A DNA stretch of 52,683 nucleotides from Candidatus Gastranaerophilales bacterium (GTDB lineage Bacteria > Cyanobacteriota > Vampirovibrionia > Gastranaerophilales > Gastranaerophilaceae). Made by a program: the position numbers and the translations under genes. The DNA lies in assembly GCA_016280955.1 (NCBI GenBank), contig JAEEHV010000062.1, positions 1 to 52,683 on the forward strand, in the 5' to 3' direction. Below are positions 6,749 to 15,095 of this stretch, piece by piece. A model generated the notes under the pieces. The model had not been told where the DNA came from, did no database searches, and saw nothing but the letters and a program-made list of their open reading frames with translations. Position 1 is the stretch's first letter; each line of letters starts with the position of its first letter.

Positions 6749-8515
6749 ATGCCTGAAACAATGACTATGGTTTTGGATAAAGTTAATTCACCAGAGGATT
6801 TGAAAAAACTTGAAATAAGTGAATTATATAAATTGTCTGATGAGATGAGAGAACTCATTATAAAGAAAGTTAATACGACCGGCGGACATTTAGGTCCGAA
6901 CTTAGGCATTGTAGAGGCAACAATAGCACTGCATTATGTATTTAATTCACCTGTTGATAAATTTGTTTTTGATATTTCACATCAGTGCTATCCGCATAAA
7001 ATAATAACCGGAAGAAAAGAAGGTTTTACAAGCCCTGACATGTATCTTAAATACACCGGTTATACTTCACCCGAAGAAACAGAACATGATTTATTCAAAA
7101 TAGGTCATACTTCTACTTCCGTAAGCCTTGCAACAGGTCTTGCAAAGGGCAGGGATTTGACAGGCGGCAAAGAAAATATTATTGCACTAATCGGAGACGG
7201 TTCGCTAACAGGCGGAGAAGCCCTTGAAGGACTTAATAATGCCGCAACTCTTAACAGCAACATTATTATAATTGTTAATGATAACGATATGTCTATTGCC
7301 GAAAATCAGGGCGGTATTTGCAATTTACTTACGGAACTCAGAGAAAATAACGGAGAAGTTAAGAATAACTTCTTTAAAGCATTAGGTTTTGAATATCATT
7401 ACGTTGCGGACGGGCATAACTTAGAAAACCTTATTAAAACTTTCTCACTTGTTAAAGATACAGACCATCCGGTATTAATTCATATTCACACTATAAAAGG
7501 AAAAGGCTGCGAACCGGCAATGATTAATAAAGAACGATTCCACTGGATGTTACCGGGAGAACTCGACAGACTTAATGATGCTCCTGCTCCTCAAAGTGAA
7601 AGCTATGAATCAATTACAAAAGATTATCTGCTCAGAAAAGTTTCTGAGGGAGAACCGATTATTGCAATGAGTGCAGCTACACCGGGTGTATTCGGATGGA
7701 ATAAAGAGTTCAGAGATAAGCTGGGAACTCACTATATCGATGTCGGTATTGCAGAACAGCAAGCTGTTGGCATGGCTTCAGGTATTGCAAAAAGAGGCGG
7801 AAAACCTATCCTTGCATTTATGAGCTCTTTCGTCCAGAGAACTTATGACCAGTTATCACAGGATATGGCACTTAACAATGCTCCTGTCACAATGTTAATA
7901 TTCTGGGGCGGAATTTCAAGTGCTGATGCGACACATCTTTGCACTTTTGACATTCCTTTAATAAGCAACATTCCTAACATTGTTTATCTTGCGCCGACAT
8001 GCAAAGAAGAATATGAAAGAATGCTTGACTGGTCAGTTAATCAAAATGAACATCCCGTTGCAATAAGAGTTCCGTTTGAGATTAGTTATTCGGGCGAAAA
8101 AGATACAACTGATTATTCCGTTCTGAATAAGTATAAAATGATTGAAAAAGGTGAAAAAGTTGCAATTATAGGACTTGGTTCGTTCTTGGAAAAAGGCCGA
8201 GAGCTGAAAGAGCAGCTTAAAACACAACTCGGAATTAATGCAACATTGATTAATCCGCGATATATTACGGGAATTGATAAGAGTATGCTTGAAGATTTGA
8301 AAGCAGAGCACTCTGTTGTTATAACACTTGAAGACGGAGAACTGGACGGCGGATTCGGTGAAAAAATTACACGATTCTACGGAAATTCTTCCATGAAAGT
8401 ACTTAATTATGGTGCTTTGAAAGAATTTACGGACAGAGCTTCTGTTGAGGATTTATACAACAGATACCGTTTAACAAATGCTCTTATCATTGAAGATATA
8501 AAAAATATTTTATAA
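6749..8515 (+). CDS. DXS-family (transketolase-like) thiamine-diphosphate enzyme
   Basis: The 588-residue protein has the three-domain order of 1-deoxy-D-xylulose-5-phosphate synthase. The TPP/Mg motif GDGSLTGGEALEGLNNA with the NDNDMSI partner is near 149-180, the catalytic glutamate (GIAEQQAVG) near 335, a histidine loop (ADATHLCTFDI) near 396, and a transketolase C-domain follows. It is shorter than typical DXS (about 620-640). Family positions differ: DVGHQ is DISHQ, the GADGxTHxGxFD loop is SSADATHLCTFD, and the VRYPRG-type motif is IRVPFE. It may be the cell's DXS or a paralogue acting on another sugar phosphate, so I leave the symbol blank. A GGAG ribosome site sits 7 bases before the ATG. 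Confidence 0.8.
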   Translation: MPETMTMVLDKVNSPEDLKKLEISELYKLSDEMRELIIKKVNTTGGHLGPNLGIVEATIALHYVFNSPVDKFVFDISHQCYPHKIITGRKEGFTSPDMYLKYTGYTSPEETEHDLFKIGHTSTSVSLATGLAKGRDLTGGKENIIALIGDGSLTGGEALEGLNNAATLNSNIIIIVNDNDMSIAENQGGICNLLTELRENNGEVKNNFFKALGFEYHYVADGHNLENLIKTFSLVKDTDHPVLIHIHTIKGKGCEPAMINKERFHWMLPGELDRLNDAPAPQSESYESITKDYLLRKVSEGEPIIAMSAATPGVFGWNKEFRDKLGTHYIDVGIAEQQAVGMASGIAKRGGKPILAFMSSFVQRTYDQLSQDMALNNAPVTMLIFWGGISSADATHLCTFDIPLISNIPNIVYLAPTCKEEYERMLDWSVNQNEHPVAIRVPFEISYSGEKDTTDYSVLNKYKMIEKGEKVAIIGLGSFLEKGRELKEQLKTQLGINATLINPRYITGIDKSMLEDLKAEHSVVITLEDGELDGGFGEKITRFYGNSSMKVLNYGALKEFTDRASVEDLYNRYRLTNALIIEDIKNIL

Positions 8516-8697
8516 ATACGATATTAAATATCTTCTAAGGATACAACCGAACACTGAATCCGGTGATGCTTTTTGATGCATTGTTTCTGCCGGAAAAAAG
8601 AGTACACAAAACAGACCGCAGAAGTATTCCATGGTTTTCAAATTGTTTTAGTATTATTTGCTCTCTGTAATGTTAATCTTATTTAACTTAAAAATGT

Positions 8698-9030
8698 TTA
8701 CTGCATATTGCCGGTTGCAAATGTTGATGCTTCTTCATAAGGGTTCTCAATGCCTGCATCCAATGCTGCGTTATAGGCTGTTTCAAATAATTCGTCAGAA
8801 TTATCCGCCACCTGAGGATTCTTAATTAAAGCTTTTAAATCGCTGTTAATACCGTCTGCATCCTTAATAAGCATTGAACGACCTAATGCTTCCGCCTTTG
8901 GATCTGAAAAATCTTTTAATTGCGGAACTTCGTTTTCCGGAACTGCCGGAGAACTCTCTGCCGGTTGCTTCTGTGTGCTGTTAAAGTTTACCTGATTAAC
9001 ACTTAAATTAGGACCATTAATTTCACTCAT
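8698..9030 (-). CDS. Hypothetical 110-residue protein
   Basis: A small acidic protein without signal peptide or membrane segment. Residues 1-35 are rich in Asn, Gln, Ser and Pro (start MSEINGPNLSVNQVNF) and look disordered. Residues 40-105 are Ala/Asp/Leu-rich and probably helical. GAGGTAA lies 6 bases before the ATG, which supports it as a real gene. I do not recognise the family. It stands alone between the DXS-family gene and the FlhA-like gene. Confidence 0.65.
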   Translation of the reverse strand: MSEINGPNLSVNQVNFNSTQKQPAESSPAVPENEVPQLKDFSDPKAEALGRSMLIKDADGINSDLKALIKNPQVADNSDELFETAYNAALDAGIENPYEEASTFATGNMQ

Positions 9031-9114
9031 GTATGTTACCTCGCTTTAACTATTAAATTATATCATATTTTGTTTTAATCAACCATCCGTTTATTCTAAA
9101 ACGTAAAAATACAA

Positions 9115-9132
9115 AATTTTGCTAGCAAAATT
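9115..9132. promoter_or_regulatory. 18-bp perfect palindrome upstream of the orphan FlhA-like gene
   Basis: AATTTTGCTAGCAAAATT is self-complementary over 18 bases, centred on GCTAGC. It lies in the spacer between the divergent 110-residue gene and the FlhA-like gene, 45 bases upstream of the latter's -35 box. A dimeric regulator site is plausible but unproven. Confidence 0.45.
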
Positions 9133-9176
9133 AAAAAATCGTTACAAAAGTTTACTATATATAAACATGTATTTTC

Positions 9177-9204
9177 TTGACACAAAAAAAATTATTATTA
9201 ATAA
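9177..9204 (+). promoter_or_regulatory. Promoter of the orphan FlhA-like gene (leaderless)
   Basis: TTGACA (9177-9182), 16 bases, TAATAA (9199-9204), then six bases and the ATG at 9211. There is no Shine-Dalgarno sequence; the six bases are nearly all A. The spacing repeats that seen at comM, the TolC-type gene and the EamA gene. Confidence 0.65.
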
Positions 9205-9210
9205 AAAAAT

Positions 9211-9855
9211 ATGTTTGAAAGAATCAAAAATTTATTCCATAAAAATAATACCGAAACCGAACCCACGACCTGCGAAAAAATAGATAATTTATTTGATTCT
9301 CTGAACGAGGATATAATTCACATTAGGGTAGGTGAAGATTTAACCGATTTTGGGGAAATCATCTGTAAACTAATCGGAAAACTCAGAGAAGAAATAAAAG
9401 ACGAATGCGGGTTCATTATTCCGGAAGTGCATATTACAGACTGCAATGTAATACAGGAAAACGAATTTGCAATATACATCAGAGGTGAATATTGCACAAA
9501 CGGATTCCTTGTTCCAAACGAGAAAGGAATTAATGAAGAACTGTATGAAGTTCTGAAAACGTTTATGTATGATAATATGAACAGAATTTTCACAAACGAA
9601 ATAACCGAACGCTATATTGATACGGCCCAAAGGAAAAATGGCTGGCTTATATGGAACATAACCCGATTTCTGTCTGTTGTTGATATCAGAATAATACTCT
9701 CAGAGATTATTAACAAAGGTAAATCCATCAATGACATCAGCTATGTATTTGAAAAAATCAGTGAAAATTTATTCAGAGAAGGAAATTACACAGATTGTTA
9801 CTGGAAAAAAAGTAATCCGCACAGAATAGCCTGTGATGTTGCCAAAGACCTTTAA
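9211..9855 (+). CDS. Soluble orphan homologue of the FlhA C-terminal domain
   Basis: This 214-residue protein has no membrane segments but resembles the cytoplasmic half of the flagellar export gate FlhA. Its LREEIKDECGFIIPEVHITD and NEFAIYIRGEYCTNGFLVP line up with LRQRVTDELGYILPNIRIMD and NEYVIAIRNNVVASGYVYP of the flhA gene in this window. Its SINDISYVFEKISEN lines up with SIKDIIFVFERLCDY. The FlhA segment around AYWISESDA is missing, and about 30 charged residues replace the membrane domain. FlhA's C-domain forms a nonameric ring that docks chaperone-substrate complexes, so a free copy could bind chaperones or modulate the ring. It converges on glyS and lies 26 kb from flhA. The homology call is by eye. 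Confidence 0.7.
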   Translation: MFERIKNLFHKNNTETEPTTCEKIDNLFDSLNEDIIHIRVGEDLTDFGEIICKLIGKLREEIKDECGFIIPEVHITDCNVIQENEFAIYIRGEYCTNGFLVPNEKGINEELYEVLKTFMYDNMNRIFTNEITERYIDTAQRKNGWLIWNITRFLSVVDIRIILSEIINKGKSINDISYVFEKISENLFREGNYTDCYWKKSNPHRIACDVAKDL

Positions 9856-9869
9856 GGTATGTCCGCTGA

Positions 9870-11861
9870 TTACAGTTTGCTGAAATCTGTCAAAATGGTA
9901 TATTTATTTTTCAACTCTGTTAATAATGCCAGTCTGTTGTTTTTAATCTTTTCATCTTTATCCATTACAAGAACATCATCGAAAAACTTTGTTACTACAG
10001 GATTAATTGAGATTAAATCATTCAGATAAGTTTCATAATTTCCTGAGAAACTAACACCCTGAACGGCTTTAAATAAATCTTTTTCAGCCTGCAGGGCAAA
10101 TAAACCCTCACTCACCGAAACACTGACTTCGTCTTTTAATATACGAAGTACACGGTTTGCATTTTCCAACAATTTATCATCATTCAATCCGCTGACAGCT
10201 TTAACCCTCATTAAGTAATCACAAAAATCTTTACATGGATTATTTGCCGAACATGCTTCTAAAACATTCTTTGAATAGTCAGTATTTAAGAAAATTATTA
10301 ATCTCTGAACAAAGAATTCTTCTACATCCGCTTTAACATCTGCCTGTACAGGAAGCAAAGCAATGGCATCATCAATAATTTTCGATAAATCAAGTTTCAG
10401 GTTGTGTTCCAATATTGTTTTAATTATACCTAATGCCGCACGTCTTACACCAAGCGGATCGGATGAACCGGTAGGTTTTTTACCGGCTGCAAATACTGCA
10501 CAAATTGTATCAATTTTATCTGCCATACCGACAACCTGACCTTCAATACTTTTGGCGGTTTCACTATCTGCATTAAGCGGGAAATAATGTTCTCTTATAC
10601 CATCCTGAACATCTTTTTCTTCTCCTGAAACTCTCGCATAATCAGCACCAATAAATCCCTGAAGTTCAGTAAATTCAAATACCAGATTTGTAGCCAAGTC
10701 TGCTTTGCAAAGTTCAGCTGTTCTTTTAATTGAAGGCTTGCTGATGCCGAGTGCCGCAGATATATTTTCAGAAAGTTTAATTATTCTCTGTGTTTTATCA
10801 TAAACTGAACCCATACCCTTTTGGAATGTCATACCCTTTAGGTTTTCAACATAACTCTCAAGCGGTTTTTTTGTATCTTCATTAAAGAAAAATACAGCAT
10901 CATCAAGACGAGCTTTAATAACACGCAAATTACCTGCTTTAATATTTTCAAATTCATTACCGATATAATTTGTTATCGTTACAAACTTGTTAATCAATTT
11001 GCCTGATTTTTCGTAAAGAGCAAAATATCTTTGATGAGTTTCCATAACCGTAACCGCAACTTCCTGCGGAATTGTAAGATATGCGGTATCAAAATCACAG
11101 GTTACTGCAACCGGATACTCAACAATAAATGTAACTTCTTCAAGTAAATCGTCAGAAATTTTTGTTACGGCATTGAGTTTATCTGCCTCAATTTTAGTAA
11201 GTTCCAGTATTTTAGCTCTGCGTTCTTCCTGATCGACAATAACTTTTGCCTCACGAAGTTTATCAACATATTCATCAGGGTTATTAATCACAATATTCTG
11301 AGTTGAAAATCTGTGTCCGTTTGTAATATTTGAAGAATCTTTATCAATAATTCTTACGGGAACCTGTTCATTATCAAGAATTGATAGCACCCATCTGATA
11401 GGACGCGAAAATTTAGTTTCATTTGCCCCCCATCTCATAAAGTGAGGTCCCTGAAGTTTTGAAAATATCTGAGGTACATTTTCCTGCAATAAATCCTTTG
11501 TATTTTTACCTCTTATGGAGATTTTTGCGTAAACATAATTGTCCTCAACATACAAATCATCTTTTGAAACACCGTTTTTGTTTGCAAAACCTTCACCGGC
11601 TTTAGACAAATTGCCGTTTTCATCAAATGCAACTTTTGCTATCGGACCTTTTACAACTTTTTCTGTATCAGGCTGCGAAGAAGCAAGCCCGTCAATAATC
11701 ACGGCAAGTCTTCTCGGAGTTGCCATAACTTTAACATTTGAAAAAGCAACATTATTATCATTCAAAAACTTTTCAAATCCTTGGTACAACTGGTCTATAG
11801 CCATAGGAATAAATTTATACGGCAATTCTTCAACACCAACTTCAAATAAATATTTACTCAT
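9870..11861 (-). CDS. glyS: Glycyl-tRNA synthetase beta subunit
   Basis: The 663-residue protein matches the beta subunit of the bacterial alpha2-beta2 glycyl-tRNA synthetase: start KYLFEVGVEELP, then ATPRRLAVIIDGL, RWGANETKFSRPIRWVLSIL, and a C-terminal DALR-type anticodon-binding helical domain. The beta subunit contacts the tRNA while the alpha subunit (GlyQ) makes glycyl-adenylate. glyQ is not next to it, unlike in many genomes, so it must be elsewhere. The ATG at 11861 is preferred over 11873 because GGAG sits 5 bases upstream of it. A TATAAT-like element lies about 30 bases upstream on the same strand. Confidence 0.95.
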   Translation of the reverse strand: MSKYLFEVGVEELPYKFIPMAIDQLYQGFEKFLNDNNVAFSNVKVMATPRRLAVIIDGLASSQPDTEKVVKGPIAKVAFDENGNLSKAGEGFANKNGVSKDDLYVEDNYVYAKISIRGKNTKDLLQENVPQIFSKLQGPHFMRWGANETKFSRPIRWVLSILDNEQVPVRIIDKDSSNITNGHRFSTQNIVINNPDEYVDKLREAKVIVDQEERRAKILELTKIEADKLNAVTKISDDLLEEVTFIVEYPVAVTCDFDTAYLTIPQEVAVTVMETHQRYFALYEKSGKLINKFVTITNYIGNEFENIKAGNLRVIKARLDDAVFFFNEDTKKPLESYVENLKGMTFQKGMGSVYDKTQRIIKLSENISAALGISKPSIKRTAELCKADLATNLVFEFTELQGFIGADYARVSGEEKDVQDGIREHYFPLNADSETAKSIEGQVVGMADKIDTICAVFAAGKKPTGSSDPLGVRRAALGIIKTILEHNLKLDLSKIIDDAIALLPVQADVKADVEEFFVQRLIIFLNTDYSKNVLEACSANNPCKDFCDYLMRVKAVSGLNDDKLLENANRVLRILKDEVSVSVSEGLFALQAEKDLFKAVQGVSFSGNYETYLNDLISINPVVTKFFDDVLVMDKDEKIKNNRLALLTELKNKYTILTDFSKL

Positions 11862-11980
11862 CTTTTTCTCCATTTATATTTCTCTGTTGGTTTAATTATA
11901 CAACAAACAGGGTAAATTATTTACATTTCTTCCTTTTTGTTCTAATATTCAAGTGTATTAGTAAATAAGGGAGAAAAATT

Positions 11981-12775
11981 ATGTCAAGAAAACCAATCAT
12001 TGCAGGAAACTGGAAAATGAACCTTTTACAGAGTGATGCAAAGGCATTATTTGAAGGTATTAGTTCATATCTGGAAAATTATACTGCAGTTCAATTACCG
12101 ACGGTTGTAATTGCACCTGTTTTCACTTCAATAAATCAGGTACATTCAATTGCTTGTAACTGCGGCTGCGGCGGAAACAAACTTTCTGTTGCAGGTCAAA
12201 ACTGTCACTGGGAATCATCCGGTGCTTATACAGGTGAAATTTCTGTTGAAATGCTTAAAGACGCAGGCTGTGAATATGTAATTATCGGTCACAGTGAAAG
12301 AAGACAATACTTCTCAGAAACCGATGAAATGATTAACAAAAAAGCAAAAGCAATCTTAGCAGGCGGTTTGATTCCTATTATCTGCTGCGGTGAAACTCTT
12401 GAACAGAGAGAAGCCGGTTCAACCGATGTTCATATTGCATCTCAAATCAGAGCTGCATTAGCAGGTATTTCTTCTGAAGATATTGCAAAATCAGTTATTG
12501 CTTACGAACCAATCTGGGCAATCGGAACAGGTAAAACTTGTGACAGTGTTGAAGCTAACAGAGTTATCAAAATGATAAGAAGTGTTGTTGCTGAAGTTGC
12601 AGGTGCTGCCGCTGCTGATTCAATCAGAATCCTTTACGGCGGTTCTGTTAAACCTTCTACAATCGAAGAACAAATGTCGCAATCCGATATTGACGGTGCT
12701 TTAGTAGGCGGAGCAAGCCTTAAAGCTGACAGCTTTAACGAAATTATTGCAAACACAATGAAGGTTAGTGTTTAA
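11981..12775 (+). CDS. tpiA: Triosephosphate isomerase
   Basis: The 264-residue TIM barrel interconverts dihydroxyacetone phosphate and glyceraldehyde-3-phosphate. Catalytic residues are visible: Lys12 (GNWKMN), His104 (IIGHSERR) and Glu176 (AYEPIWAIGTG). The phosphate-gripping GGSV and GGAS loops are also present. It is about 10 residues longer than most bacterial enzymes, largely because of a cysteine/glycine insertion (ACNCGCGGNK, residues 58-67) before strand 3. AGGGAG precedes the ATG. A terminator follows, so it is monocistronic. Confidence 0.98.
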   Translation: MSRKPIIAGNWKMNLLQSDAKALFEGISSYLENYTAVQLPTVVIAPVFTSINQVHSIACNCGCGGNKLSVAGQNCHWESSGAYTGEISVEMLKDAGCEYVIIGHSERRQYFSETDEMINKKAKAILAGGLIPIICCGETLEQREAGSTDVHIASQIRAALAGISSEDIAKSVIAYEPIWAIGTGKTCDSVEANRVIKMIRSVVAEVAGAAAADSIRILYGGSVKPSTIEEQMSQSDIDGALVGGASLKADSFNEIIANTMKVSV

Positions 12776-12793
12776 TCTTAAAAAAACTTAAAA

Positions 12794-12835
12794 AAAAGGG
12801 AGTTGCTGAATTTAATCAATCAGCAACCCCCTTTT
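12794..12835 (+). terminator. Terminator after tpiA
   Basis: AAAAGGGAGTTGCTGA and TCAGCAACCCCCTTTT form a 16-bp stem with one mismatch and a 10-base loop, followed by CTT and T-rich sequence. The A-rich left side may let it also end the minus-strand small gene at 12861-13037. Confidence 0.88.
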
Positions 12836-12860
12836 CTTCAATAATAATTGCATTAATACA

Positions 12861-13037
12861 CTATATAAGTAAATAATTGTTTTCTGTATTTTGAATATAC
12901 GTTTTTCTGAACTCTTTCGGAACATCAACATACAAATATTCATTTTGACGTTTTAATCCGGTTAAACCTATGATTGTATTATCTTTTCCGAGATTATCGT
13001 GTACAAAATTAAACAGGTTCTGCAAAGTTTCACGCAT
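12861..13037 (-). CDS. Small hypothetical protein, 58 residues
   Basis: An open frame from ATG 13037 to TAG 12861 encodes MRETLQNLFNFVHDNLGKDN and a further 38 residues containing GLTGLKRQNEYLYVDVPKEF. AAAGGA lies 9 bases before the ATG. Residue composition is normal for a folded alpha/beta mini-protein, with no membrane segment. The family is not recognised. It lies between tpiA and the DUF1858-type gene, divergent from the latter, and the tpiA terminator would also stop it. Confidence 0.6.
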   Translation of the reverse strand: MRETLQNLFNFVHDNLGKDNTIIGLTGLKRQNEYLYVDVPKEFRKTYIQNTENNYLLI

Positions 13038-13128
13038 TTATATCTATCCTTTCTTTATGTTATGTGGTATAATGATACTGTTTTATTAAGGATTTTTTTA
13101 TTAAAGTCAAATTTTAAAGGAGATAATA

Positions 13129-13329
13129 ATGGATAAAGTTACTAAAGAAATGGGAATTTTAGAGATTGTACAGGCTCACCCCGAGGCTGCAATGATATTT
13201 CAGAAATACGGCATGGGTTGTTTAGGTTGTGCTGCCGCAAGATTTGAAAATCTTGAAGCCGGTGCAAAAGTACACGGTTTTGATGCAGACGAAATGGTTG
13301 CGGAAATTAATGAGCTTATAGGTGCATAG
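13129..13329 (+). CDS. DUF1858-type protein (hybrid-cluster-protein-associated disulfide domain)
   Basis: The 66-residue protein matches the DUF1858 pattern: a start like VTKEMGILEIVQAHPEAAMIFQKYGMGCLGCAAA, where the CLGC pair (residues 30-33) is the conserved putative redox disulfide. Members occur alone or fused to redox proteins in anaerobes and are thought to act in thiol-disulfide or metal chemistry; the exact role is unknown. AAGGAG lies 7 bases upstream of the ATG, and a TATAAT at about 13065-13070 may be its -10 box. A terminator follows immediately. Confidence 0.85.
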   Translation: MDKVTKEMGILEIVQAHPEAAMIFQKYGMGCLGCAAARFENLEAGAKVHGFDADEMVAEINELIGA

Positions 13330-13366
13330 AACAGGAATTTAAACCCTGTTCTGCCTTTTATATTTT
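13328..13366 (+). terminator. Terminator after the DUF1858-type gene
   Basis: AGAACAGG (13328-13335) and CCTGTTCT (13345-13352) form a perfect 8-bp stem, followed by GCC and a T-rich tract. It overlaps the stop codon of the gene. Confidence 0.75.
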
Positions 13367-13394
13367 GTATTGATAATATTTTAGGAGGTTATAT

Positions 13395-13817
13395 ATGGTT
13401 TTGTGGAAGATACTTGCAATTTGCGGAATTGTATTTATTTTGCTGGAAATTTTCACTCCGACAATGTTCTTTTTAAATTTTGCAGTTGCATCTTTTGTAA
13501 CAGCGGTTGTATCTTTGTTTACAACCAGCATTTCTGTTCTGGTTTTAACATTTTTTATACTGTCTTTTCTGTCTTTTGTATTTTTACGACCTTTACTTCT
13601 TCAAGGCAAAAACAAAGACAATGATACCGGTGTTGAAGGTAAGTATATCGGTAAAACTGCAAAAGTTGTTGAAGATGTTTCAAAAACTGCAGGTGCAATA
13701 AAAATATATGACGAAAAATGGAATGCAAGAGTTGAAGATGAAACTGTTATTCCTGCCGGTTCAGAAGTAATTATTATAAAAAATGATTCACTTATGATGT
13801 ATGTCCAGGCAAAATAA
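13395..13817 (+). CDS. NfeD-like membrane protein
   Basis: This 140-residue protein has two or three N-terminal membrane segments (about residues 5-70) and a C-terminal OB-fold-like domain (about 78-138: GVEGKYIGKTAKVVEDV through PAGSEVIII). That is the short NfeD class, which lacks the ClpP-like protease part. NfeD proteins work with an SPFH-domain partner, and one is encoded 48 bases downstream. A GGAGG ribosome site precedes the ATG. The pair probably organises a membrane microdomain. Confidence 0.88.
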   Translation: MVLWKILAICGIVFILLEIFTPTMFFLNFAVASFVTAVVSLFTTSISVLVLTFFILSFLSFVFLRPLLLQGKNKDNDTGVEGKYIGKTAKVVEDVSKTAGAIKIYDEKWNARVEDETVIPAGSEVIIIKNDSLMMYVQAK

Positions 13818-13865
13818 TAAATTATACATTGTTCGTTTAAATAAAAAATAAAGAAAGGAGTTTTT

Positions 13866-14846
13866 ATGGGATTTATTGTATCAATAGTATTAATAGCAGC
13901 TGCTTTAATATTTATTGCAAAAGGTATTATCATTGTTAAACAGGCTGAAGTCGTTGTTATTGAAAGACTTGGTAAGTTTGAAGGTAAAATTTTGAGATCG
14001 GGTTTTAATTTTATTAACCCAATTTTTGAAGCACCGAGAGCTATTAACTGGAGAACTACAAGAAAAGATTTTGGCGGAGCTGCTTACACTTTTAACGAAA
14101 CAAGAGAAAGAATTGATTTAAGAGAATCAGTCTTTGATTTTCCGCGTCAAAACGTAATTACGAAAGATAACGTTACCATCAGTATTAATGCTCTTTTGTA
14201 TTTTCAGATTGTTAACCCGAAATCTGCAGTTTATGAAGTTCAGAACCTTCCTGAAGCTATTGAAAAATTAACTCAGACAAACCTGAGAAACCTTGTCGGT
14301 AAACTGGATTTGGATGAAAGTTTGGTATCTCGTGACAAAATTAACGAAGAATTACAAAAAGTTCTTGACGAAGCTACCAACAAATGGGGTGTAAAAGTAA
14401 CCCGTGTTGAACTTCAGGATATTATTCCGCCAAGTGACATTCAGACTGCAATGGAAAAACAAATGAAAGCTGAACGTGACAGACGTGCTGCTATTCTTGA
14501 AGCAGAAGGTTTGAAAAAGTCGGCAGTATTAAAAGCAGAAGGTGAAAAAGAAGCTGCCATCAACAGAGCAGAAGGTGAAAAACAATCAAACATTCTTCGT
14601 GCGGAAGGTATTGCTCAGGCAAGAATCCTTGAAGCAGACGGTGAAAAAGAAGCTATTCAGAGAATTATCAGTGCTTTGGAAGGAAAAGGACAACCGGACA
14701 AATACTTAATCGCTATGAAATATTTAGAAACAATGAAAACAATTACAAGCGGTCAAAATAACAAGGTTGTTTACATGCCTTATGAAGCAACAGGAATCCT
14801 GAGTTCTGTAGATGGTATTAAACAAATGCTTGATAAAAACCAATAA
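13866..14846 (+). CDS. SPFH/band-7 (stomatin-like, QmcA-type) membrane protein
   Basis: The 326-residue protein begins with one membrane anchor (residues 3-22), followed by an SPFH domain (about 25-190: VVIERLGKFEGKILRSGFNF, TKDNVTISINALLYFQI). A long Ala/Glu-rich coiled coil follows (about 195-265, repeated AEGEKEAAINRAEGEK). A C-terminal end resembles QmcA/slipin (KYLIAMKYLETM). Such proteins oligomerise into rings at the inner membrane and associate with NfeD proteins, as here. AAAGGAG lies 5 bases before the ATG, and a terminator follows the stop. Confidence 0.93.
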   Translation: MGFIVSIVLIAAALIFIAKGIIIVKQAEVVVIERLGKFEGKILRSGFNFINPIFEAPRAINWRTTRKDFGGAAYTFNETRERIDLRESVFDFPRQNVITKDNVTISINALLYFQIVNPKSAVYEVQNLPEAIEKLTQTNLRNLVGKLDLDESLVSRDKINEELQKVLDEATNKWGVKVTRVELQDIIPPSDIQTAMEKQMKAERDRRAAILEAEGLKKSAVLKAEGEKEAAINRAEGEKQSNILRAEGIAQARILEADGEKEAIQRIISALEGKGQPDKYLIAMKYLETMKTITSGQNNKVVYMPYEATGILSSVDGIKQMLDKNQ

Positions 14847-14866
14847 GCAGAGTTTTTTAAAACTGT

Positions 14867-14899
14867 AAAAAGGATTGGATATTCTCCAATCCTTTTTTT
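14867..14899 (+). terminator. Terminator after the NfeD/SPFH operon
   Basis: AAAAAGGATTGGA and TCCAATCCTTTTT form a 13-bp perfect stem around TATTC, followed by further T residues. It ends the two-gene operon. Confidence 0.92.
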
Positions 14900-15095
14900 A
14901 TCATTAAATCCTCCCAAAGCATACCTGACATGATAAGGAAGAAAAATATGTAAAATTTTATTTACAAAAAGTCAATTTCAGATCCCAAAAAATCTTTATA
15001 TATGTAAGTAAGACAATGGGGATTAGTTTCATTTAAGGGAAATTAGGAACATTGTAAAAGTAAGATTCATAAACATAAATTTTTAAGGAGGATTT

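Noticed and set aside
8516..8697. Spacer between the DXS-family gene and the 110-residue gene
   Set aside because: Convergent gene ends without a clear terminator; short GATATT/AATATC repeat judged not significant.
14900..15095. Spacer before the LysM-like gene
   Set aside because: Only a weak TGTAAA/TTTACA repeat and AT-rich DNA; no promoter or RNA could be supported.
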